Shown piece by piece: positions 25,600 to 34,488 of a DNA stretch of 64,000 nt; position 1 is the stretch's first letter, and every line of letters begins with the position of its first letter. The notes beneath the pieces were generated by a model. The model worked only from the letters and a program-made list of their open reading frames with translations. It was not told the origin of the DNA and did no database searches. Both the position numbers and the translations under genes were made by a program. This DNA comes from DATMER01 sp035556715 (lineage in GTDB: Bacteria > Acidobacteriota > Thermoanaerobaculia > Multivoradales > UBA5704). The stretch spans positions 1 through 64,000 of the forward strand of contig DATMER010000078.1 of NCBI GenBank assembly GCA_035556715.1, in the 5' to 3' direction.

Positions 25600-26673
25600 A
25601 TGAAGGAGCGCGGGGGAGTGGGGGGCGTGCTCCTCGGCACCCGGCCCGGCTTCGCCTGGATCACCGGCGGGCGGGAGAGCGGGATCGACCTGTCCCGCGA
25701 ATCGGGGGTGGCCGCCGTCCTCGTCGCCGCCGACGGCCGCCGCTTCCTCCTCGCCAACAACATCGAGATGCGCCGGTTCTTGGAGGAGGACCTGGCCGGC
25801 CAGGGATACGCGCCCGTCGAGCTGCCCTGGACCGAGGAGCAGGCGGACCCGGGGTGGACCCCCGCAATCGCCGCGCTCGCCCGCGAGGTGGCCGGTTCCG
25901 CCGTCGTCACCGACTCCGGTGATTTCGGAAAGGAGCTGGCCCGCCTTCGCTACCGCCTGACGGGCGCCGAGATCGAGCGCTTCCGCGACCTGGGGCGGGA
26001 CGCGGGCGTGGCTCTGGGAGAGGTCTGCCGCGGGCTGGAGCCCGGGTTGACCGAGCGGGAGATCGGCCGGAGGGCGGTGGAGGCCCTGGCCCAGCGCGGG
26101 GCAGAGACCGTGGTGCTGCTGGTCGCGGCGGGCGACCGGATCGCCCGCTACCGCCATCCCCCGCCCACGGACCATCGGTGGAAGCGGGATGGTGTCATGA
26201 TCGTGGTCTGCGCCCGGCGGTCTGGCCTGGTCGTGGCCCTCACCCGCATCCTCTGGGCGGGACCCGTGCCCGGCGAGATCCAGCGGCGCACCCGGGCCGC
26301 GGCCGAGGTCAACGCCCGGCTCCTGGCCGCGACGCGACCCGGGGTCCTGGGCCGGGAGCTGTTCGCCGTGGCCGCCCGGGCCTACGAGGAGCTCGGGTTC
26401 CCTGGCGAGGAGCGTCTCCATCACCAGGGAGGGCCGTGCGGCTACCTGTCCCGGGACTGGATCGCCCACCCCGGGTGCGAGGAGGCGGTGGAGGCGCCTC
26501 AGGCTTTCGCGTGGAACCCCTCGGTCACTGGCACCAAGGTCGAGGAGACCTGGATTGTCTCGGAGCGTTCGATCGAGGGGATCACGGCCACGCCGGGTTG
26601 GCCCTCCCTGGAGGTCGGGGTGGAGGGCCGGAGCGTCTCATTCCCCGGTGTTGCCTCCATGGGAAGTTTTTAG
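25600..26673 (+). CDS. M24 (Xaa-Pro aminopeptidase-like) protein lacking metal ligands
   Basis: Creatinase/aminopeptidase P fold: N-terminal half ending near GDFGKELARLRYRLTGAEI, then a pita-bread-like half. Metal-ligand positions do not match: where M24 enzymes have D-x10-D, this protein has MIVVCARRSGLVVALTR, and the usual GHGIG His region reads HHQGGPCGYLSRDW. It is therefore probably not a metallopeptidase. ATG 25600 is the first ATG, but an in-frame stretch from 25552 encodes residues that fit the family N-terminus (TEIDEKTERLVRW), so a non-ATG start upstream is likely. Flanked by two XRE regulators, perhaps sensing the same signal. Confidence 0.75.
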   Translation: MKERGGVGGVLLGTRPGFAWITGGRESGIDLSRESGVAAVLVAADGRRFLLANNIEMRRFLEEDLAGQGYAPVELPWTEEQADPGWTPAIAALAREVAGSAVVTDSGDFGKELARLRYRLTGAEIERFRDLGRDAGVALGEVCRGLEPGLTEREIGRRAVEALAQRGAETVVLLVAAGDRIARYRHPPPTDHRWKRDGVMIVVCARRSGLVVALTRILWAGPVPGEIQRRTRAAAEVNARLLAATRPGVLGRELFAVAARAYEELGFPGEERLHHQGGPCGYLSRDWIAHPGCEEAVEAPQAFAWNPSVTGTKVEETWIVSERSIEGITATPGWPSLEVGVEGRSVSFPGVASMGSF

Positions 26674-26811
26674 CTCCTCCACTTTCCTTGTCGTGGCCGT
26701 TTCCGGCATGGTTTTGTCCTCATCCGGGGACAGGCGATGGGGCCGCGCTCCTCCAGGCGCCAGAAGTGGCCGGCAGGGCCTCCTGGACTCATAGCGTAAG
26801 TGACGTATAAA

Positions 26812-26859
26812 CAATAACTTAGGCTTGCGCCGCGCACGTCCTGCCAGTACATTTCCCGC
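26812..26859 (+). promoter_or_regulatory. leaderless promoter plus shared box of XRE gene 2
   Basis: TTGCGC (26825-26830), 17 bases, TACATT (26848-26853), then six bases to the ATG: the same geometry as at 24947-24981. The box CAATAACTTAGGCTTG overlaps the -35 as in gene 1, with an extra TAAGT upstream at 26798-26802. Confidence 0.6.
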
Positions 26860-27342
26860 ATGGGAATGTTTGTGAATCTGGGGAGGACCCTCAGTCTTCT
26901 GAGGGAGCTGAGGGGCAAGAGCCAGGCCTGGGTGGCCCGGGAAGCCGGGATCGGGAAGAGCCAGCTCTCGAAGTACGAGAACGGCAAGGAGCTGCCCAAG
27001 CTCGACTCGCTGGAGAAGGTCCTGAACGTCCTCGAAGTCGGGCACTTCGAGTTCTTCTACACGCTGTACCTGGTGGACCGGCGCGCGTCTGACCTCGATC
27101 GCAGCCCGCGGAGCAGCGGTCCGGGGGATTCGAGGGACCCGAGGGACGACATCTCGATGGACGACGAGCCCGCCTACCTGCCTCCCCCCTTCAAGGGGCA
27201 CCCCCTGCTCTCGGAGGCCACGGATGAGGCGTTCACCCGGGTCTTCGCCGACCTGCTGGTCCTCTACCGCCGGGTCTTCGAGCAGGTCGTGCTGTCGGGG
27301 TCGAACCGGGCGAGCGACGTCAAGGCTCCGGCGCCACCCTGA
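26860..27342 (+). CDS. XRE-family transcriptional regulator 2
   Basis: 160-residue regulator with a canonical Cro/C1 HTH: NLGRTLSLLRELRGKSQAWV then GIGKSQLSKYENGKELPKLD. The C-terminal part contains a disordered linker (about residues 80-105) and two helices ending in VFADLLVLYRRVFEQVV. ATG 26860 is leaderless by the promoter upstream. It shares promoter geometry and an upstream box with XRE gene 1 but has a different C-terminal half. The last 23 bases overlap the convergent DUF3891 gene. Confidence 0.85.
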   Translation: MGMFVNLGRTLSLLRELRGKSQAWVAREAGIGKSQLSKYENGKELPKLDSLEKVLNVLEVGHFEFFYTLYLVDRRASDLDRSPRSSGPGDSRDPRDDISMDDEPAYLPPPFKGHPLLSEATDEAFTRVFADLLVLYRRVFEQVVLSGSNRASDVKAPAPP

Positions 27343-28030
27343 CCGCGAGCTTTTCCCAGCGGGCGGCGGCCAGCTCGCCGCCCAGGTCCGCGTCCCCCCG
27401 GTAGGCGCGGCCGGGGATCCGCCGGACCGGGATGCGGAACGCGGTGGCCCCGGCCAGAGGGAAGGGGTCCAGGTGGAGCGTGTTGTCCGCCCCCGCCTGA
27501 AACCGCCCCCGGACGCCATGGCGCTCGAACGGCTCGGGCCAGCGGTTGCATACCGCGAGGGAGATCAGGTCGGTCAGGTCGAGCCAGCGGTAATCGGCCT
27601 CCACCTCCTCTGCCCCGGCGCCGGTGGCTTCGACCAGCCCCTGGTAGAGCTCGCCAAGATAGTCCAGGAACGGCTGCCACTCCTCCTCTTGGCGCTCCCG
27701 ATGGAGCTGGAGCGCGTGCCGGGTCACCAGCAGGGAGGCGTAGGGGTGCTCCCCCGCGAACCGGGCGGTACCCCGCTGCCAGATCTCCATCCGCTCCTGC
27801 CGCGGCAGGCTGAGGAAGTCGTGAGGGCGCCCGCGCTCCGCGTCCCAGTGCGGGGCCGCGTCCGTCTCCCGCCAGCCGTTGTCATGCTCGCGGACCGCGA
27901 AGAGCAGCTCCGCCCGCCGGGGATGGTCGGGCAGGCCGTCGGTACGCCAGAGCGACAGCAGCTCGGCCGCGAAACGGGCGTGGTCCGGCTGGGTGATGAG
28001 GAGGAGGTTCCCGGTATCAACTACGATCAT
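27320..28030 (-). CDS. DUF3891 family protein
   Basis: 236 residues beginning MIVVDTGNLLLITQPDHARFAAELLSLW in the family style, with AVREHDNGWRETDAAP and PHDFLSLP, the conserved His/Asp-rich motifs that suggest a metal-binding hydrolase fold. Function is not established for the family. It starts 26 bases from the divergent malic enzyme gene and converges with XRE gene 2. Confidence 0.88.
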   Translation of the reverse strand: MIVVDTGNLLLITQPDHARFAAELLSLWRTDGLPDHPRRAELLFAVREHDNGWRETDAAPHWDAERGRPHDFLSLPRQERMEIWQRGTARFAGEHPYASLLVTRHALQLHRERQEEEWQPFLDYLGELYQGLVEATGAGAEEVEADYRWLDLTDLISLAVCNRWPEPFERHGVRGRFQAGADNTLHLDPFPLAGATAFRIPVRRIPGRAYRGDADLGGELAAARWEKLAVRVAPEP

Positions 28031-28056
28031 CGGCTCATTGTAAGATCCCGCCCGTC

Positions 28057-30330
28057 ATGACGATGAAGAAGATCAGCCGCGAGGATGCCCTCGAGTACCA
28101 CGAGCGGGGACGCAAGGGGAAGGTCCAGGTCCTCCCGACGAAGCCCACCGCCACCCAGCGCGACCTCTCCCTGGCCTACAGCCCGGGAGTCGCCTGGCCC
28201 TGCAAGGAGATCGAGAAGGACCCCCTGCTCGCCTACCAGTACACCTCCAAGGGCAACCTCGTGGCGGTGATCAGTAACGGCACGGCCGTGCTCGGCCTCG
28301 GCAACATCGGTGCCCTGGCCGGCAAGCCGGTGATGGAGGGCAAGGGCGTCCTCTTCAAGCGTTTCGCCGACATCGACGTCTTCGACCTGGAGATCGCCAC
28401 CGAGGACCCCGAGGAGTTCATCCGCACCGTCAAGCTGCTGGAGCCGACCTTCGGCGGGATCAACCTGGAGGACATCCGCGCCCCCGACTGCTTCGAGATC
28501 GAGCGCCGGCTCAAAGCGGAGATGAGCATCCCGGTCTTCCACGACGACCAGCACGGGACCGCCATCATCTCGGGGGCCGCGCTCCTCAACGCCCTGCAGG
28601 TCACGGGCAAGCGGATCGAGGACGTGCGCATCGTCTTCTCCGGCGCCGGGGCCGCCGCCCTCTCCTGCGCCCTGCTTTACGAGAAGCTCGGCGCGCGGCG
28701 GGAGAACATCATCCTCTCCGACAGCCACGGCGTGGTCTACCGCGGCCGGACTGAGAAGATGGATCCCTACAAGGCCGAGCTCGCCGCCGACACCCCGGCG
28801 CGCACCTTCGCCGAGGCGATCGTGGGGGCCGACGTCTTCGTCGGCCTCTCCGTGGCCGGGGTCGTCAACGCGGACATGATCCGCTCCATGGCCCGGGACC
28901 CCATCGTCTTCGCCATGGCGAACCCCGATCCCGAGATCCCCTATGAAGAGGCCATCGCCGCCCGCCCGGACGCCATCGTGGCCACCGGCCGGAGCGACTA
29001 TCCCAACCAGGTCAACAACGTGCTCGGTTTCCCCTTCCTCTTCCGCGGCGCCCTCGACGTGCGGGCGACCGACATCAACGACGCCATGGAGCTGGCCGCC
29101 GTCCATGCCCTGGCTGAGCTGGCCCGGGAGGACGTGCCCGATGCCGTGCTCAAGGCCTACGGCCTGGACTCGCTCCGCTTCGGCCGCGAGTACCTGATTC
29201 CCAAGCCGTTCGACTACCGGGTGCTGCTCCGCGTGCCTCCGGCCGTGGCCCGGGCCGCCATGGAGAGCGGCGTGGCCCAGGTCCCGATCGAGGACTTCGA
29301 GGCCTACCGGCGCCGGCTGGAGACCCTGATCTCCCATCGTCTGGGGCTGATGCGGGGCGTGGTTGACCGCGCCAAGCGCGACCCCAGGAAGATAGTTTTC
29401 CCGGAGGGGGAGCACGACAAGATCCTGCGCGCCGCCAAGATCCTGGTCGACGAGGGGATCGCCCACCCCGTCCTGCTGGCGCGGCGGGAGATGATCGCCG
29501 ACAAGCTGCGCGACCTGGACCTCCCCGAGTCGCGGATCACCATCATCCACAACGAGAGCTCGGAGAAGTTCGAGGAGTACGCGCAGAAGCTGCACGAGAT
29601 GCGGCGCCGCGACGGCATGACCCTGGTGGAAGCTCGCAGGCGCCTTCGCCTGCGCAACTACTTCGGCACCATGATGGTCGAGACCGGGGACGCCGACGGC
29701 CTGATCTCCGGCCTCACCCAGTCCTACCCCGAGACCATCCGGCCGGCGCTCCAGATCCTCCACACCCGCGAGGGGGTGAGGAAGGTCTCCGGCGCCTACA
29801 TCCTGATCCTCCAGGACCGGATGTTCTTCCTCGCGGACACCACGGTCAACATCGATCCCGACCCCGAGGAGCTGGCCGAGATCGCCCTGCTCACCGTGGA
29901 GTTCGCCCGCCGCTTCGGCATCGTGCCGCGGGTGGCCATGCTCTCCTTCTCCAACTTCGGGTCCAACACGCACCCGTCGGCGCGCAAGATGCGGCGCGCG
30001 GTGGAGATCGTCACCGAGCGCGCGCCGGACCTGGAGGTCGACGGCGAGATGCAGGCCGACACCGCCGTGTTCGAGGGGATCCTCCACGAGAGCTATCCCT
30101 GGAGCCGGCTCAAGGGTCCGGCGAACGTCCTGATCTTCCCCGAGCTGCAGTCGGCGAACATCGCCTACAAGCTGATCTGGCGGCTGGCCAATGCCGAGGC
30201 GATCGGGCCGATTCTGCTGGGCCTGGACAAGCCGGTGCACGTGCTCCAGCCGGGCCTGGAAGTGAGCGACATCGTGAACATGGCGGCGATCTGCGTGGTC
30301 GACGCCCAGGAGGCGGCCCCCCCGAAATAG
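28057..30330 (+). CDS. maeB: NADP-dependent malic enzyme with C-terminal phosphotransacetylase-like domain
   Basis: Oxidative decarboxylation of malate to pyruvate with NADPH production. The N-terminal half has LAYSPGVAWPCKEI, VPVFHDDQHGTAII-type metal and substrate motifs (here IPVFHDDQHGTAII) and a Rossmann segment VFSGAGAAALSCALL. Residues from about 430 onward form the phosphate acetyltransferase-like domain (PEGEHDKILRAAKILVDEGI), regulatory in MaeB. 757 residues is the normal length of this hybrid. Feeds NADPH and pyruvate to central metabolism. Start ATG 28057 or the ATG two codons later. Confidence 0.95.
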   Translation: MTMKKISREDALEYHERGRKGKVQVLPTKPTATQRDLSLAYSPGVAWPCKEIEKDPLLAYQYTSKGNLVAVISNGTAVLGLGNIGALAGKPVMEGKGVLFKRFADIDVFDLEIATEDPEEFIRTVKLLEPTFGGINLEDIRAPDCFEIERRLKAEMSIPVFHDDQHGTAIISGAALLNALQVTGKRIEDVRIVFSGAGAAALSCALLYEKLGARRENIILSDSHGVVYRGRTEKMDPYKAELAADTPARTFAEAIVGADVFVGLSVAGVVNADMIRSMARDPIVFAMANPDPEIPYEEAIAARPDAIVATGRSDYPNQVNNVLGFPFLFRGALDVRATDINDAMELAAVHALAELAREDVPDAVLKAYGLDSLRFGREYLIPKPFDYRVLLRVPPAVARAAMESGVAQVPIEDFEAYRRRLETLISHRLGLMRGVVDRAKRDPRKIVFPEGEHDKILRAAKILVDEGIAHPVLLARREMIADKLRDLDLPESRITIIHNESSEKFEEYAQKLHEMRRRDGMTLVEARRRLRLRNYFGTMMVETGDADGLISGLTQSYPETIRPALQILHTREGVRKVSGAYILILQDRMFFLADTTVNIDPDPEELAEIALLTVEFARRFGIVPRVAMLSFSNFGSNTHPSARKMRRAVEIVTERAPDLEVDGEMQADTAVFEGILHESYPWSRLKGPANVLIFPELQSANIAYKLIWRLANAEAIGPILLGLDKPVHVLQPGLEVSDIVNMAAICVVDAQEAAPPK

Positions 30331-30443
30331 ACGGGGAGCCTGGAACAGAAGGGCCACTTCGGAGTAAACTACCCGTTCCTGGAAGAGATCCTGGTAAGAA
30401 CAAGGGGCCCAGTAGGGGGCCTGCTGGCTGGAAGGAGAAAACC

Positions 30444-31070
30444 ATGAAGCGGATCGTGTCCCTGGCCCTCTGCGCCGCTCTGCTGTGCGCCTTCGCCGTG
30501 ACGGTCGCCTCGGCGGCGGAGAAGTCGACCAAGCCGCGCATCGCGGTGATCGAGTTCAAGAACAAGGCCGACAACCAGTGGTGGTACCACGGCGGCGCCG
30601 AGGCCGTGCAGGACGTGTTCGTCACCGAGCTCGTCAAGAGCGGCAAGTTCCGGGTCGTCGAGCGCGAGCAGCTCCAGGCCCTGATGCAGGAGAAGAACCT
30701 GACCCTGTCCGGCGACGTCGACCCGAGCAGCGCGGTGAAGATCGGCAAGCTCCTGGGCGTCAACTATCTGCTGACCGGCTCGGTGACCGAGTACGGCGTG
30801 ACCGACAAGGGCGCGCACGGCCGCGGCGTCGGCCGGCTGCCCGGCTTCAACGCCGGCAAGCGCAGCTTCGTGGCGGCGGTCAACGCCCGCCTGATCGACA
30901 CCAGCACCGGTGAGATCGCCTGGGCGGACGAGGCCACGGCCGAGGAGAGCAGCGTCAAGGTCAGCGTCGGCGGCTTCGGCGGCGGCGTGGACGACGACCG
31001 GATGTTCGACAAAGTCATGAAGCCGGTCATCCAGCAGCTCACGGCCAGCCTCAAGGCAGCCGACCTGTAA
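30444..31070 (+). CDS. CsgG/curli-assembly-like periplasmic protein
   Basis: 208 residues with a signal peptide (residues 1-24, ASA/A) behind AAGGAG and ATG 30444. The mature protein is a CsgG-type domain: RIAVIEFKNKADNQW, FVTELVKSGKFRVVEREQL, and VDPSSAVKIGKLLGVNYLLTG. No lipobox Cys follows the signal, so it is probably soluble periplasmic rather than an outer-membrane lipoprotein pore. Such proteins occur as penicillin-binding-protein activators or secretion accessory factors. A strong intrinsic terminator follows. Confidence 0.85.
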   Translation: MKRIVSLALCAALLCAFAVTVASAAEKSTKPRIAVIEFKNKADNQWWYHGGAEAVQDVFVTELVKSGKFRVVEREQLQALMQEKNLTLSGDVDPSSAVKIGKLLGVNYLLTGSVTEYGVTDKGAHGRGVGRLPGFNAGKRSFVAAVNARLIDTSTGEIAWADEATAEESSVKVSVGGFGGGVDDDRMFDKVMKPVIQQLTASLKAADL

Positions 31071-31091
31071 GCGCTTCAGTCATCCGGTTCG

Positions 31092-31127
31092 AAAAAGGCC
31101 CGGCGGAGACGCCGGGCCTTTTCTTTT
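31092..31127 (+). terminator. intrinsic terminator after CsgG-like gene
   Basis: GGCCCGGCG, loop GAGA, CGCCGGGCC, then TTTTCTTTT; A-rich on the other side, so it may work in both directions. Confidence 0.9.
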
Positions 31128-31148
31128 GGCGGGGAGGAATCAAGGACT

Positions 31149-31199
31149 TCCGGCCCCCTCTCCACCGTGCAGGCGGGGGAGAGGGGGGATGGGATCAAT
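31149..31199. repeat. dispersed palindromic element, copy R3
   Basis: Reads on the minus strand TTGATCCCATCCCCCCTCTC then a hairpin with GGAGAGGGGG. It begins within four bases of the stop codon of the pseudokinase-TonB gene, as R1 and R2 do for their genes. Confidence 0.7.
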
Positions 31200-31201
31200 C
31201 T

Positions 31202-33136
31202 CTACCCGGGCTGGAACGCCACCCGGAGCGTGTACCACATCTTGACCCGCACTCCGTCCTTGGTGGCGGGGTTGAACTGCGCCCTGCGGGCGGCCTCGAT
31301 GGCGGCCTCGTCGAAGCCGAACCCGGCCTTGGCGCCCACCCTCTGGGTCTCGACCACCCGGCCGTTCTCGTCCACCAGCACCCGGATGTCCACCGTGGCG
31401 GCCTTGTTCAGCCGCTGGGCCGCCGCCGGATAGCGCGGATCGAGCCTGGAGGTCAGCTTGGGGGCCGTGACCCCGGGTCCGGACTGCACGAGATCTCCGA
31501 ACTGCGTCTTGCGAACCACCGGCGCCTGCTGCACCGGAGCCGGCTCCTCCGGCTCCGGCTCGGCTATGGCCGGCTGCGGGGTCGGGGTCGGGACCGGCGC
31601 GGGGGGCTCCACCCTGGAGGCGGGCTTCTCGGCCGGTGCCGGCGCGGGCGTCTCCTGCACCGGCACGACAGCCGTCCGCTCCGGCTGGCGCGCCGCCTGC
31701 TGCGCCTGGCGCTCCTGCTCGACCGCGGCCCTGCGGCTCTCCTCGAGCTGCTGTTGGAGCAGCTTGATCCGGTCGTCGTACTGGCCCTTCAGCTTCTCTT
31801 CTACTTCCTTGCCCTGGGCCGAGATCATCGACTGGATCTGGGCCTGGAGCTCTTCCGGGGACGGGCCGGCCGGCACCGGGGCGGGCCCGGGCATCGAAGC
31901 CTGCACGGCGATCGGCGGGGGCGTCGCCGCAGCGGCCACCGTATCTGCCGACTTGCCGCCCATCAGCATGAAATAGGCGCCGGCTCCGGCCGCCGCGACC
32001 AGGACGGCGGCCAGCCCGATCCACATCCCCTTCTTGGACTTCTCCTCCGCGAACTGCGAGCGCGTGCCCGACAGCGTGGCGTCCCGGACCGAGGCGACCT
32101 CCCGGGTCTCGTGCGACATCCCCGCCCCCGGTACGGCCGGCTTCGCGGGGACCGCGGCCGGCACCGGAGCCGGCTCGGCCGCCTTCTTCGGAAGCTCCAG
32201 CTTCTTCTCCGCCTGGATCTCCTGGTTCTCCTTCTCGATCTCGTCGCGGAAGAGGTTGTGCATGAAGAAGGCGAGGTTGAACGTCGTCGGGCTGTAGTGC
32301 GAGTCGATCATCAGCTTCGACATCGTCTTGTGCCAGGTGACCGCGTCGGGTACCCGCTGGTCCCGCGTCGTCAGGCTCTTCTTGAGCAACCCGGCAATCG
32401 CGTCGGGCAGCGGCGTCCCCTCATTCGGGAGCATGGCGGCGTCGATCCTCGCCGCGTAGCCCTCCGGCGTGCTCACCGGCAGGCGCTCGCCCGTCAGCAG
32501 CTCGAACAGGATGGCGCCCAGGGAGAACACGTCGTCGGCCCTCGACGGCGCCGCCCCCTCGAAGGTCTCGGGGGAGAGGTACGGCCGCACCTCCGGATCC
32601 TGCCAGCCGGCGGAGGCCAGGGAACGGAGACCAGGAGCGACCTCGAAGCCCAGGAGCCGGGTCTCGCCCTCGTTCGAGATCATGACGAGCTGCGGGACCA
32701 CGAACCCGTGCAGGATCCGCTCCTCCTGGATCCGGGTCTCGTACGCTGCGGCCAGGGCCAGGGAGATGCGCTCCGCGATCAGCAGCGCGTGATCGGTGGG
32801 GATCGGCGAGAGCTGCCGGTTTGCCTGCGCGAGCAGGGTCCCCAGGTTCTTGCCCGAGATGTAGTCGTAGGCTGCGTAGGGGAAGCTCCGGACCCGGCCG
32901 AGGTCGACGCCGCTGCCGATGTTCGGGCTCTTCAACATCTGCTGGACGTTGGTCCTCCCGGACGTCTTCTGCCAGAGCTTCTCGCCGTCGACCCCCTTGC
33001 CGTTGAGGACGCGGAGCAGCACGACCTGCTCCATTCCGTCCTTGCCGACCTTGCCGGCGCGGAAGGTCTCTCCGAGCGGATCTTCAGTTAGCTTCTTGAG
33101 AAGTAGGTACTTCCCAAATTCCTCCGGGATGTTCAT
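31202..33136 (-). CDS. pseudokinase-TonB fusion protein
   Basis: 644 residues in three parts. Residues ~8-290 have a protein-kinase fold: glycine-loop region near 15-25, SPE (188-190) and DDVFSLGAILFELLTG. Catalytic residues are missing: the beta-3 Lys is Arg 42 (VVLLRVL), the HRD loop reads HGF (143-145) and DFG reads LGF (162-164). A transmembrane helix follows at ~371-392, then a Pro/Ala-rich periplasmic linker with a coiled coil. Residues ~560-644 are a TonB C-terminal domain (LDPRYPAAAQRLNKAATVDI) that contacts outer-membrane receptors. It could transmit energy or a signal to TonB-dependent receptors like the one at 14157. No ExbB/ExbD nearby. Confidence 0.85.
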   Translation of the reverse strand: MNIPEEFGKYLLLKKLTEDPLGETFRAGKVGKDGMEQVVLLRVLNGKGVDGEKLWQKTSGRTNVQQMLKSPNIGSGVDLGRVRSFPYAAYDYISGKNLGTLLAQANRQLSPIPTDHALLIAERISLALAAAYETRIQEERILHGFVVPQLVMISNEGETRLLGFEVAPGLRSLASAGWQDPEVRPYLSPETFEGAAPSRADDVFSLGAILFELLTGERLPVSTPEGYAARIDAAMLPNEGTPLPDAIAGLLKKSLTTRDQRVPDAVTWHKTMSKLMIDSHYSPTTFNLAFFMHNLFRDEIEKENQEIQAEKKLELPKKAAEPAPVPAAVPAKPAVPGAGMSHETREVASVRDATLSGTRSQFAEEKSKKGMWIGLAAVLVAAAGAGAYFMLMGGKSADTVAAAATPPPIAVQASMPGPAPVPAGPSPEELQAQIQSMISAQGKEVEEKLKGQYDDRIKLLQQQLEESRRAAVEQERQAQQAARQPERTAVVPVQETPAPAPAEKPASRVEPPAPVPTPTPQPAIAEPEPEEPAPVQQAPVVRKTQFGDLVQSGPGVTAPKLTSRLDPRYPAAAQRLNKAATVDIRVLVDENGRVVETQRVGAKAGFGFDEAAIEAARRAQFNPATKDGVRVKMWYTLRVAFQPG

Positions 33137-33281
33137 ACAGCCTCCTCGGGCCTGCCCAACGGCGGTACGTCCAGGGTGTCTACGCTAGCCGGCGCCAAAA
33201 CGGCACTACGGCGCTTCACAGGTGAATGCTGGTAGCTTGATACACCCAGAGGAGGGGTACTGTCAAATCTGGCTGGAAAAC

Positions 33282-33334
33282 TCCCTCTCCCCCGGCACGG
33301 GGGAGAGGGCAGGGGAGAGGGGGAACGGGATCAG
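33282..33334. repeat. dispersed palindromic element, copy R2
   Basis: Reverse complement is nearly identical to R1 (17085-17140) over about 52 bases. Its TGATCCC end overlaps the stop codon of mltG. It holds CCCTCTCCCCC/GGGGGAGAGGG arms and a second GGGGAGAGGGGG. Confidence 0.85.
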
Positions 33335-34470
33335 TTTCTGCCCTTTTTCTGACGCTCCTGCGCCCTTCTCTCCCGCCAGTACCGCCGCTGCCACTGCTCG
33401 ACGTTCCGATTGTGCTCGGACAGCGTCTGCGCGAAGACATGGGTGCCGTCGTTGCGGCTCACGAAATAGAGGTGGGGGACGTCCGCCGGCTCGGAGGCGG
33501 CCACCAGGCTGGCCAGCCCGGGGGAGCAGATGGGGCCCGGAGGAAGGCCGGCGTAGCGGTAGGTGTTGTAGGGCGAATCCATCCGCAGGTCGTCCTTCCG
33601 GATGTTGCCGTTCCAGCGCCCGGCCCGCTTGAGCGCGTAGATCACGGTCGGGTCGGCCGCGAGCCCGATGCCGCGGTCGAGCCGGTTCTGGTAGACCGCG
33701 GCGATGAGCGGGCGCTCGGTCGCCACCTGCGCCTCCTTCTCCACGATGCTGGCCAGGGTGACGAGCTGGCGCAGGGTCCGGCCCGGATTGCGGTCGAGCC
33801 GGGGCCGGACCTCCTTCTCGAACCGGTTGCGGAAGGTCCTGACCAGGGTCTGGACGATCGTGCGCTCGTCCACGTCGCGGGCGAAGGAGTAGGTCTCGGG
33901 GAAGAGATACCCCTCCAGGTCCGGGGCCTCGGGATCGAGGTCCGCCACGAGCTCGGGCGAGCGCATCAGGTCCAGGAGGGCCTCGCGCCGTCCATACCCT
34001 GCCCGGGCGATCTGGTCCGCGGTCTCCTCGAGCGTCAGCCCCTCGATCAGGGTGATCGAGTGAGTGAGGACCCGGCCGTCGACCAGCATCCCGAGCACCT
34101 CCGGGGTGGTGAGCGGTCCGCGAAAGCGGTACTCCCCGGCCCGGATGGCGGGATCGTCCATGAAGTAGATGAGGTAGGAGCGGGCGAGCTTGGCGTCGAC
34201 GAGCACCCCCTCCTGCTGCAGGCGCTCGAGGATCTGGCCCGCGCCCATGCCGGGCTCGACCAGCACGACCTTTTCGGGCCCCTGGTACCCTTGGAAGGGG
34301 CGCTGGAGCTTCAACCAGGACCAGCCGAGCATGCCCACGGGCACAAGGAGCAGCACCAGGAGGACGAGGAGCCCGAGCAGGACCCGTTTCCAGGTGCCCG
34401 CGGCCTTCCCCGACGTTCCCCCCTTCCCTCCCTGCCGCTTCGCCGGACTGCGCCCTTTTCCCCGTGCCAA
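33331..34470 (-). CDS. mltG: endolytic murein transglycosylase MltG
   Basis: Cuts nascent peptidoglycan strands and limits glycan length. The 379-residue protein has a basic N-terminus, one transmembrane helix (residues ~27-48), a LysM-like region and the YceG catalytic domain with LASIVEKEAQVATERPLIAAVYQNRL around the catalytic Glu, then the NTYRYAGLPPGPICSPG substrate loop. The start is TTG 34470 with AGAGGAG at a good distance. It lies 18 bases downstream of ruvX on the same strand, an arrangement common in bacteria. Confidence 0.95.
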   Translation of the reverse strand: MARGKGRSPAKRQGGKGGTSGKAAGTWKRVLLGLLVLLVLLLVPVGMLGWSWLKLQRPFQGYQGPEKVVLVEPGMGAGQILERLQQEGVLVDAKLARSYLIYFMDDPAIRAGEYRFRGPLTTPEVLGMLVDGRVLTHSITLIEGLTLEETADQIARAGYGRREALLDLMRSPELVADLDPEAPDLEGYLFPETYSFARDVDERTIVQTLVRTFRNRFEKEVRPRLDRNPGRTLRQLVTLASIVEKEAQVATERPLIAAVYQNRLDRGIGLAADPTVIYALKRAGRWNGNIRKDDLRMDSPYNTYRYAGLPPGPICSPGLASLVAASEPADVPHLYFVSRNDGTHVFAQTLSEHNRNVEQWQRRYWRERRAQERQKKGRN

Positions 34471-34488
34471 CCGAGTCTCCTCTTTCCT

